NCBI GenBank assembly: GCA_016189845.1
Contig: JACPRT010000096.1
Coordinates: 1-10,932, forward strand
Direction: 5' to 3'
DNA length: 10,932 nucleotides
Source of the DNA: Chloroflexota bacterium
Lineage (GTDB): Bacteria > Chloroflexota > Dehalococcoidia > Lucifugimonadales > Lucifugimonadaceae
Part shown: in pieces, positions 1-7,798 of the stretch
Layout: the number at the start of each line of letters is the position of its first letter
Position numbering within the stretch: the first letter of the stretch is position 1
Notes under the pieces: model-generated
Databases searched by the model: none
Told to the model about the DNA's origin: nothing
Seen by the model: only the letters and a program-made list of their open reading frames with translations
Position numbers and translations under genes: made by a program

Positions 1-260
1 AGGTAGAGAGGCACGGTCTCGGGCAGGTAGCCGATGTGTCGCCGGGCCTCCAGGGAATGGGCTACGACGTCGTAACCGGCGATGCTCGCGGTCCCGTCGG
101 TGGGAGGAGTGAAGCCGGTGAGCACCCGCATGGTCGTGGTCTTGCCGGCGCCATTGGGGCCCAGGAATCCGACGATTTCGCCTTTCTGAATGTTCACCGA
201 GACGTCGATCACGGCAGGGAAGTCGCCGTACATCTTCGTCATGTGCTCGAGTTTGATCAT
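1..260 (-). CDS. ABC transporter ATP-binding protein, ABC-2/GldA-like (5' part, cut by the window edge)
   Basis: This is the cytoplasmic ATPase subunit of an ABC transporter, probably an ABC-2 type exporter. Only the first 86 codons are present. The protein begins MIKLEHMTKMYGDFPAV. It has the A-loop Tyr11 and a clear Walker A motif, GPNGAGKT, at residues 34-41, followed by TTMRVLTGF. The segment IGYLPETVPLY at about 76-86 occupies the Q-loop region with Glu where many ABC ATPases have Gln. From family knowledge, this LPE-x-x-PLY form is common in GldA-like and other ABC-2 ATPases. The signature motif, Walker B and H-loop lie outside the window, so the substrate cannot be inferred. The ATG at 260-258 follows a TATAGC hexamer by 7 bases and has no Shine-Dalgarno sequence. 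The gene is divergent from the cysteine desulfurase. Its permease partner is presumably further left. Confidence 0.93.
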   Translation of the reverse strand, partial: MIKLEHMTKMYGDFPAVIDVSVNIQKGEIVGFLGPNGAGKTTTMRVLTGFTPPTDGTASIAGYDVVAHSLEARRHIGYLPETVPLY

Positions 261-267
261 GCCACTC

Positions 268-273
268 GCTATA
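268..273 (-). promoter_or_regulatory. putative -10 box of the ABC ATPase gene (leaderless arrangement)
   Basis: Read on the minus strand, TATAGC lies 7 bases before the ATG at 260. At the usual distance from a -10 element, transcription would begin at or next to the A of the start codon, leaving no 5' leader. No convincing -35 is seen 16-18 bases upstream. The call rests on position and on the same arrangement before the cysteine desulfurase and mutS. Confidence 0.4.
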
Positions 274-288
274 CGCTCGTTCCGCCGG

Positions 289-303
289 TCCCGGTTTCCG
301 GGA
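289..303. repeat. short perfect inverted repeat in the ABC/desulfurase intergenic region
   Basis: TCCCGG-TTT-CCGGGA is a perfect 6-base inverted repeat with a 3-base loop. It lies just upstream of the minus-strand ABC gene and about 90 bases before the desulfurase start. It is directly followed by the 8-base palindrome TTTGCAAA (304-311), and TGGTACCA lies at 319-326. It could be a small operator or a hairpin. GC-rich DNA produces such repeats by chance, so a function is not established. Confidence 0.3.
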
Positions 304-380
304 TTTGCAAAATGGATATGGTACCAGTGGTCCGCGGATTCCGGCACTACGTGACGCGTGGAGTTGTGCAAAGCCCGGTG

Positions 381-386
381 TAGAAT
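381..386 (+). promoter_or_regulatory. putative -10 box TAGAAT of the cysteine desulfurase gene train
   Basis: TAGAAT ends 7 bases before the GTG at 394. A start site at 393-394 would make the mRNA leaderless. There is no purine-rich ribosome binding site before this GTG. A TTGTGC at 364-369 is too close (11 bases) to be a classical -35. The same hexamer occurs at nearly the same distance before mutS. Confidence 0.45.
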
Positions 387-393
387 CGGAAAC

Positions 394-1587
394 GTGTCTG
401 CTCCCGACGAATTCATATACATGGATCATGCGGCGACGACTCCTCTACGGCAGGAGGCGCTCGACGCCATGCTGCCGTATTTTTCCCAGCGGTTCGGCAA
501 TCCCTCCAGCCTCTACTCGCTGGCCGAGGAGAGCCGGAACGCAATAGAGGAATCGCGTGAGCGCGTCGCTAAGGCGCTCAACGCCCGCACGAGCGAAGTC
601 GTGTTCACGAGCGGCGGCACCGAGTCCGACAACACCGCGATCAAGGGCGTGGCCGCGGCGCTGCGAAGCAACGGCAACCACGTAATCACATCCGCCTTCG
701 AGCACCACGCGGTCCTGCATGCCTGCGAACAACTCGAGCAGACGGGCTACGAGGTCACGTACCTCCCGGTCGACAGGGAAGGGCTGATCGCCCCCGAGGC
801 GGTCGCCGAGGCCGTTACCGACCGGACGGTCCTGGTCTCGATCATGTATGCGAACAACGAAGTGGGCTCGATACAGGACATCGGCGCCATCGCCCGAAAG
901 GTCCACGGCCGCGCGGCCGAGCTGGCCCGCACGATCGTGGTACATACCGACGCCGTACAGGCCGCGGGCTGGTTGAGCCTGGACGTGCGCGTCCTCGACG
1001 TCGACCTTCTCAGTCTGTCGGGACACAAGTTCCACGGCCCCAAGGGCGCCGGCGTGCTCTATGCGCGGCGCGGCACTCCGCTGGAGCCGCTGATTGTCGG
1101 AGGCGGGCAGGAGCGCCAGCGCCGGTCGGGCACCGAGAACGTACCCGGCATCGTCGGCCTGGGCGTCGCCCTGGAGCTCGCGGAGCAGGAGCGAGTGGCC
1201 GCTTCCGAGCGGGTGCGGCGGCTGCGGGACATGCTCGTCGAGGGCATCGTCGAGCGGGTCCCGGGAGTCCGCATCAATGGCGGCATGAAGCACCGGCTTG
1301 CAAACAACGTCAACGTGTCGTTCGAGGGCGTCGAGGCCGAACCGCTTTTGATCGGCCTCGACCAGCGGGGGATCTGCGCCTCGAGCGGCAGCGCGTGCAG
1401 CTCGGCGTCGGTCGAGCCATCCCACGTGCTCCTCGCCCTGGGCCTGGACGCCGACCTGGCGGTCGGCAGCCTTCGCCTGACGCTCGGCCACCACACCACC
1501 GAATCCGAAGTGAATCAGGTGATCTCGGCGCTCCCGGACGTCGTAAAACAGCTGAGGGCAATGCCCACCCTGGCAGCCTGCCACTAG
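394..1587 (+). CDS. iscS: cysteine desulfurase, class I (NifS/IscS family)
   Basis: This PLP enzyme converts L-cysteine to alanine and carries the released sulfur as a persulfide for Fe-S clusters, tRNA thiolation or cofactors. From the GTG at 394 the protein has 397 residues, normal for the family. Visible landmarks are YMDHAATTP near the N-terminus, FEHHAVLHA at about 103-111 (PLP-stacking His), HTDAVQAAG, and SLSGHKFHGPKGAG with the Schiff-base Lys212. Also present are GGGQERQRRSGTENV, and the active-site loop SSGSACSSASVEPSHV with the sulfur-accepting Cys335. The loop form marks class I (NifS/IscS) rather than SufS. An in-frame GTG at 358 would add 12 residues of unlikely sequence. The ATG at 421 starts inside the conserved YMDHAATT block. 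I therefore prefer 394, just after a TAGAAT box. No iscU, mnmA or iscR is next to it, so the iscS versus nifS name is a convention here. Confidence 0.95.
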   Translation: MSAPDEFIYMDHAATTPLRQEALDAMLPYFSQRFGNPSSLYSLAEESRNAIEESRERVAKALNARTSEVVFTSGGTESDNTAIKGVAAALRSNGNHVITSAFEHHAVLHACEQLEQTGYEVTYLPVDREGLIAPEAVAEAVTDRTVLVSIMYANNEVGSIQDIGAIARKVHGRAAELARTIVVHTDAVQAAGWLSLDVRVLDVDLLSLSGHKFHGPKGAGVLYARRGTPLEPLIVGGGQERQRRSGTENVPGIVGLGVALELAEQERVAASERVRRLRDMLVEGIVERVPGVRINGGMKHRLANNVNVSFEGVEAEPLLIGLDQRGICASSGSACSSASVEPSHVLLALGLDADLAVGSLRLTLGHHTTESEVNQVISALPDVVKQLRAMPTLAACH

Positions 1588-1614
1588 ACTCGCATCCCCG
1601 GAGTATTCCCAAGC

Positions 1615-2496
1615 ATGACCCAGAGTTCACAGGCGATGCCTGACCGCGCCGCTGCCGCCGCGCCCCGGGCGCAGACCGAGGCGATCCGCCCTTCCCAGCC
1701 GCGCCTCACGCCGGCGGAGGAGGCCGCGCTTTCACGCGCTCGTACCGACAGGCAACCATACGGCCGCTGGAAGAAGAAGGACCTGGAGTACGCCGTCGCG
1801 GGCAGTGAGCACGTCGGGGACGTCACCCGCGTGCGCATCACCTACCGGCCAGCGAGCGCCTTCCGGGGCAGGCCTGGCGAGGAGGTCATCCAGATCGGGG
1901 CAGGCGGCGAGGTGATAGCCAGGGAGCAGCTCCACCCACCCCAGGAAGCCTTTCCCTGGGTGTTGGCGTCTATCGCGGCCCTGTCGGTCATCGCGGCCGC
2001 GGCGCTGGTCCCCTTGATAATCTTCAACCCCGTGAAGGGCGACCCGCTCTATGTCCCCGGAAGGATCCTGTGGATGAGGGTGACCGAGCCCGCGGTCGTA
2101 CCCGCCGTCCATTTCCAGAACCTCGACATCAGCGGCAACCTGTCAAGTTTCGCGATATCCCCTGCCACCCAGGACACCCGGCTGGCCGTAATCCAGGTCA
2201 CGCTGATCAACCAGCAGTCGCACGAGGTAGTGGTGGTCGTCGACGAAAAGGCCGCTTCGATGCTGACCTCCGCCGACGAGAACGTGCGCCCGATCGATAC
2301 AGTCAAGCGGAGCGTCGCCGTCGACTCCCTCGATCAGCGGCTGGTCTATACGGGCTTCGTTCCGCTGTGGACGACGGTGAACCTCGCGGCCGGTGAGCAG
2401 GTGACCGGTATGCTCGTGTTCGAGGTACCGCCGGGCACGAAGTTCAAGGAGTTCCGCTGGGACGCGACGGACTCGATGATCGTCCGCTTCCCATAG
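1615..2496 (+). CDS. unrecognised single-pass membrane protein with a predicted extracytoplasmic beta-rich domain
   Basis: This 293-residue protein does not match a family I can name. Residues 1-45 are Ala/Pro/Arg-rich and probably disordered. A basic stretch, RWKKKD (51-56), precedes a small region ending near residue 110. One hydrophobic segment, about 114-137 (FPWVLASIAALSVIAAAALV and on), is a likely membrane span. Residues about 148-293 have alternating hydrophobic beta-strand character, ending LAAGEQVTGMLVFEVPPG then FKEFRWDATDSMIVRF. That ending resembles the last strands of DUF4352-type immunoglobulin-like domains, but this is a pattern impression, not a database hit. The positive-inside rule suggests N-terminus in, C-domain out. 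The ATG lies 27 bases after the desulfurase stop with a weak GGAG at 1600-1603, 11 bases upstream. A TAGACT overlapping the desulfurase stop (1585-1590) could be a -10 element. It ends 23 bases before mutS, so it is probably co-transcribed. Confidence 0.85.
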   Translation: MTQSSQAMPDRAAAAAPRAQTEAIRPSQPRLTPAEEAALSRARTDRQPYGRWKKKDLEYAVAGSEHVGDVTRVRITYRPASAFRGRPGEEVIQIGAGGEVIAREQLHPPQEAFPWVLASIAALSVIAAAALVPLIIFNPVKGDPLYVPGRILWMRVTEPAVVPAVHFQNLDISGNLSSFAISPATQDTRLAVIQVTLINQQSHEVVVVVDEKAASMLTSADENVRPIDTVKRSVAVDSLDQRLVYTGFVPLWTTVNLAAGEQVTGMLVFEVPPGTKFKEFRWDATDSMIVRFP

Positions 2497-2504
2497 CGAG
2501 AGGC

Positions 2505-2510
2505 TAGAAT
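2505..2510 (+). promoter_or_regulatory. putative internal -10 box TAGAAT before mutS
   Basis: TAGAAT ends 9 bases before the mutS ATG, in the 23-base gap after the membrane-protein gene. A start site near 2517-2520 would leave almost no leader. The intervening CGCGGCGGA has only a weak purine stretch directly against the ATG, too close for a normal Shine-Dalgarno. The hexamer and spacing copy those before the desulfurase, so mutS may have its own leaderless transcript in addition to read-through. Confidence 0.4.
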
Positions 2511-2519
2511 CGCGGCGGA

Positions 2520-5119
<2,600 letters not shown>

Positions 5120-5123
<4 letters not shown>

Positions 5124-5848
5124 TCGGGTTCGCTGCACTCGCCCTGGCCGGGCTGGTCGTGGGCGCGCTCTCGAACCTGTTGATCGAGCGCCTGCCCGTC
5201 GAAATCCTCGCGGCGGACGGGGACGAGGCCTCCGGCGCCGCGACGATGCCTCCGCATGGCAGGCGCTGGAAGGCCGCCCGCCGGATCATCGTGAGCGTCG
5301 GTACCGCCGGGCTGTTCATGCTCGCCGTCGATCGCTACGAAGGCGACTGGCTGCGGATCGGAATGACAGCCATGTTCGCGTCCGTGTTCCTGACCCTCGC
5401 CGTGATCGATCTGGAGCACCAGTTGCTGCCCGACAAGATCGTCCTGCCCGCGCTCGTCGTGGGCCTTGCGACGACGCCGTTTCTCGGGCATCTGGAGCCG
5501 TGGGATGGCGCGCTCGGATCGGCGGTCGGTTTCCTCGTATTCCTGCCGATCTGGACATGGGCATTGCTGACCGGACGCGAGGGGAGAATCATGGGTTTTG
5601 GAGACGTGAAGTTCACGGCCACGATGGGCGCCGCCCTCGGCCTCCAATTCCTGGGGGTCGCCCTGTATGCCGGAGTGCTGCTGGGGGGAGTGGTCGCGGC
5701 CGGCCTATTGCTGGGACGCCTGCTCGCGCCGCGCGTCCTCGGCATGACACGCGTAATGCCGTACGGAACTTTTCTCGCGATCGGTGGCCTGATCGCGTTG
5801 TTCTACGGGCGTCCGATCGTCGACAGGATCATCGACATACTTGCCTGA
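5120..5848 (+). CDS. prepilin peptidase-like membrane aspartyl protease (A24 family) without CxxC motifs
   Basis: This 242-residue multi-pass membrane protein belongs to the type IV prepilin peptidase family, which cleaves leader peptides of pilin and secretion pseudopilins at the inner membrane. The two catalytic motifs are present: AVIDLEHQLLPDKIVLP with Asp97, and GFGDVKFTATMGAALG with Asp162 (GxGDxK). The conserved ending MPYGTFLAIGGLIALFYG is also visible. The N-terminal VVGALSNLLIERLP matches the first helix of PilD-type enzymes. The loop that normally carries paired CxxC zinc-binding cysteines is replaced by a short stretch (about 31-53) with no cysteine, and no methyltransferase function is implied. 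About seven hydrophobic segments are seen. The GTG start overlaps the mutS TGA by 4 bases (GTGA) with purine-rich GGGGAGAGAG just before it, so translation is probably coupled. No pilin or secretion genes are nearby, so the substrate is unknown. Confidence 0.85.
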
Positions 5849-6497
5849 ACGCGCGGAAGCGGCGAGGGTAAGGCTGGCGACCATCACGGTCGGCGCATTC
5901 GCAGAAAATGTCTATGTTATTGCGCCCGTGGACGGGACCGACTGCGCGGTCGTCGATCCAGGCGCGGAAGGCCGCAAGATCGTCGACGCGGTCCGCCGCG
6001 CAGGGATGACCGTGCGGTACATCCTGACCACGCACGGGCATGCGGATCACACGGGCGCGGCAGCTACGGTCAAACGTGAGCTGGGCGGCTCGTACGTGGT
6101 CCACGAATTCGACGAGCGGCTCGTGACCAGTCCCGAACCCTGGATCATTGAACATCTCGGTGATTTCGAACCGCCGCCGGCAGTAGACCTCAGAATCCGC
6201 GGTGGAGAGACGTTACCGATTGGTGACTTGAATATCGAGGTAATCGCGACTCCCGGCCATACGCCGGGCAGCGTGTGTTACCGATGCGAATACGTGCTCT
6301 TCACCGGAGACACATTATTCAAGGGCAGCATCGGCCGGTACGACCTGCCGGGCGGTGATGGCGGGCAAGAACTCGCGAGTATCCGTGATCGCCTGCTGAC
6401 GCTACCCGATGAGACGGTTGTCCTGCCCGGACATGGACCGCGCTCGTCGATTGAACAGGAGAGGCTGTCGAATCCTTTTCTGCGATTCGGCAAGTGA
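5841..6497 (+). CDS. metallo-beta-lactamase fold hydrolase, glyoxalase II-like
   Basis: This is a soluble binuclear-metal hydrolase of the glyoxalase II/YcbL-like group, which cleaves thioesters such as S-lactoylglutathione or related compounds. The actual substrate is not predictable from sequence. All metal ligands are visible: TTHGHADHTG gives His65, His67, Asp69 and His70, TPGHTPGS gives His140, FTGDTLF gives Asp157, and LPGHGP gives His198. GSIGRYDLPGGD is typical of this subgroup. With a TTG start at 5841 the protein has 218 residues and overlaps the peptidase gene by 8 bases, consistent with coupled translation. No ATG or GTG exists between 5841 and the first conserved strand (VRLATITVGAFAENVYVI). 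A CTG at 5874 is the only other plausible initiator, so the exact start is uncertain. Proteins of this size lack the C-terminal glutathione-binding domain of classical glyoxalase II. It is probably the last gene of the train that starts at the desulfurase. Confidence 0.92.
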   Translation: MPERAEAARVRLATITVGAFAENVYVIAPVDGTDCAVVDPGAEGRKIVDAVRRAGMTVRYILTTHGHADHTGAAATVKRELGGSYVVHEFDERLVTSPEPWIIEHLGDFEPPPAVDLRIRGGETLPIGDLNIEVIATPGHTPGSVCYRCEYVLFTGDTLFKGSIGRYDLPGGDGGQELASIRDRLLTLPDETVVLPGHGPRSSIEQERLSNPFLRFGK

Positions 6498-6557
6498 TGC
6501 GCGGATGCGAAGAAATCGGGCGACTGACGGGCTCGAATTATGGTGAGATACTCGATA

Positions 6558-6586
6558 AAGACACGAAATGACGCGCGTGCTAATAT
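6558..6586 (+). promoter_or_regulatory. sigma70-type promoter with extended -10 for the small AT-hook protein
   Basis: AAGACA (6558-6563, 4 of 6 matches to TTGACA) is followed after exactly 17 bases by TAATAT (6581-6586, 5 of 6 matches to TATAAT). TG-C directly precedes the -10 (6578-6580), making an extended -10. The expected start site is near 6593, giving a leader of about 30 bases with a ribosome binding site. The surrounding 126-base gap is visibly richer in A and T than its neighbours. This is the most convincing promoter in the window. Confidence 0.65.
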
Positions 6587-6612
6587 TCATTCCAGCAGCA
6601 CATCTTTATTAC

Positions 6613-6618
6613 AGAGGG
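6613..6618 (+). promoter_or_regulatory. ribosome binding site AGAGGG that fixes the start at 6624
   Basis: AGAGGG lies 5 bases before the ATG at 6624. It decides against an in-frame upstream start at 6540, which would lie before the -10 element of the promoter and have no ribosome binding site. Confidence 0.7.
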
Positions 6619-6623
6619 ACACG

Positions 6624-6914
6624 ATGAATATCATTGACGCTGATCTGACGACCCTCCGCAAGGCGGCAAAAAGGGGCCGCGTCCGCTCCGAAGAGACGCA
6701 ACAGCTCATCGACACCATCGACAGCCTCGAGCCGGGCGACGCCAAGGCGGTGGTGCTGGCCCGCAACGAGAAACCGGAGAAGGTGCGGGCGCGGGTCGCC
6801 TACGCGGCGAAGATCGTCGGCAAGCCTCTGCAGATCGCGATCGCGGAAGACCGGGTGCTGTTCGCGCTCAAGGAAGTCAAGCGCCGCCGCGGCCGGCCTC
6901 GGAAGAACCCCTGA
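6624..6914 (+). CDS. small basic protein with C-terminal AT-hook-like tail, function unknown
   Basis: I do not recognise this 96-residue protein. The N-terminal part, MNIIDADLTTLRKAAKRGRV then SEETQQLIDTIDSL (to about 35), looks helical and charged. Residues about 37-85 form a compact alpha/beta-like unit with GDAKAVVLARNEKPEKV, YAAKIVGKPLQIAIAEDRVLF and ALKEV. The tail RRRGRPRK at 87-94 contains the GRP core of an AT hook, which in known proteins binds the minor groove of AT-rich DNA. A nucleoid-associated or regulatory DNA-binding role is therefore a reasonable inference but unproven; RNA binding is an alternative. It has its own promoter (6558-6586) and ribosome binding site, so it is expressed independently of the hydrolase gene upstream. 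Its TGA faces the end of coxM with 9 bases between the two stop codons. Codon use is GC-rich like its neighbours. Confidence 0.85.
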   Translation: MNIIDADLTTLRKAAKRGRVRSEETQQLIDTIDSLEPGDAKAVVLARNEKPEKVRARVAYAAKIVGKPLQIAIAEDRVLFALKEVKRRRGRPRKNP

Positions 6915-6923
6915 TCCAGCCCT

Positions 6924-7796
6924 CTACTTCGCCCGGGCTGCGGCCTCGGTAATCGCCCGCTCCGCCATTACCGCCGTGAGGTGGGCCCGGTATTCCGACG
7001 ACGCGTGGATGTCGTCGTTGAAGCGGTCGCCGATTTCGGCGCCAGCCCTGCTGGCTGCCCGGCGGATGACTGATGGGGTCAACTCCTTACCGATCAGGAT
7101 GCGTTCGGTCCGTTTCGCCCTGACCGGCTTCGGCCCGGCGCCCGTAACCGCGATCCTGGCTCCGGTACACACGCCTCCAGCACCCATCGTCACGACCGCC
7201 GCGACGCCCACGACCGCGTAATGCGACGCCTTGTTCTCGAACTTCTTGTAAGCGGCGCCGGTGCGGGCGGGGAGGTTCGGGATCCGGATCGTGGTCAACA
7301 CTTCGCTCGGGCGGAGCGACGTGGTGAGCAGATCGACGTTGAGCCGGTCGACGCTGATCGTGCGTGTGCCACGGGCAGTTAAGGCCACGAGCTCCGCGCC
7401 CAGCGCCAGCACGACCGCCGGCATATCCCCGGCGGGATCGGCGTGGGCGAGGCTGCCGCCGATGGTCCCTCTGTTTCGCACCTGCAGGTCGGCAATCTGT
7501 CCGGCAGCCTCGGCCAGTATCGGGAACCGGCGCCGGATGAGCGCGGACGACTCGATCTCCGCGTATGTGGTCGCAGCCCCGATGGCGATTGCGGAGCGTT
7601 CGTCCTTGATTCCCGACAGCCCCTTGACCTGCGAGATGTCGATCAGGTACTTCGGCTCGGCCAGCCGCAGCTTCATCAACGGGATCAGGCTGTGGCCCCC
7701 GGCCAGGAGCTTTGCTTCCCCCCGGTACTTCGAGAGCAGCCGCGACGCTTCGGCCACGGTCGAGGGCGCGAGGTATTCGAAATCGCTGGTAACCAT
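6924..7796 (-). CDS. coxM: molybdenum hydroxylase FAD-binding medium subunit (CoxM-like)
   Basis: This is the FAD subunit of a three-part molybdenum hydroxylase. It passes electrons from the small subunit's Fe-S clusters via FAD to an external acceptor. The 290-residue length is typical. It has both FAD-contacting motifs of the family, AGGHS at 32-36 and TIGG at 111-114, at the same positions reported for the Oligotropha carboxidovorans CO dehydrogenase subunit. It also has the conserved context SLAHADPAGDMPAVVLALGA and the later YKKFENKASHYAVVGVAA block. The ATG follows the coxL stop by 2 bases. A GGGAGG (minus strand of 7808-7813) lies 11 bases before it, inside the coxL end. It is the last gene of the coxS-coxL-coxM operon. 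The substrate is set by the large subunit, so the symbol denotes family, not proven CO oxidation. Confidence 0.95.
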   Translation of the reverse strand: MVTSDFEYLAPSTVAEASRLLSKYRGEAKLLAGGHSLIPLMKLRLAEPKYLIDISQVKGLSGIKDERSAIAIGAATTYAEIESSALIRRRFPILAEAAGQIADLQVRNRGTIGGSLAHADPAGDMPAVVLALGAELVALTARGTRTISVDRLNVDLLTTSLRPSEVLTTIRIPNLPARTGAAYKKFENKASHYAVVGVAAVVTMGAGGVCTGARIAVTGAGPKPVRAKRTERILIGKELTPSVIRRAASRAGAEIGDRFNDDIHASSEYRAHLTAVMAERAITEAAARAK

Positions 7797-7798
7797 GT

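Noticed and set aside
36..383. Plus-strand open frame at the left edge
   Set aside because: It is antisense to the ABC ATPase, whose Walker A motif is unambiguous, and has no coding character beyond it.
445..1584. Long minus-strand open frame opposite the cysteine desulfurase
   Set aside because: The plus strand encodes a complete enzyme with all catalytic motifs. The minus frame has Arg/Gly/Asp-rich low-complexity translation typical of antisense reading in GC-rich DNA.
6540..6623. N-terminal extension of the small AT-hook protein to an upstream ATG
   Set aside because: The extension would start before the -10 element at 6581-6586 and lacks a ribosome binding site. The ATG at 6624 has AGAGGG at ideal spacing.
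6885..6950. Bidirectional terminator between the small protein and coxM
   Set aside because: GC-rich half-matches exist (GGCCGG, CCGGGC), but no stable hairpin with a T-run is present on either strand.
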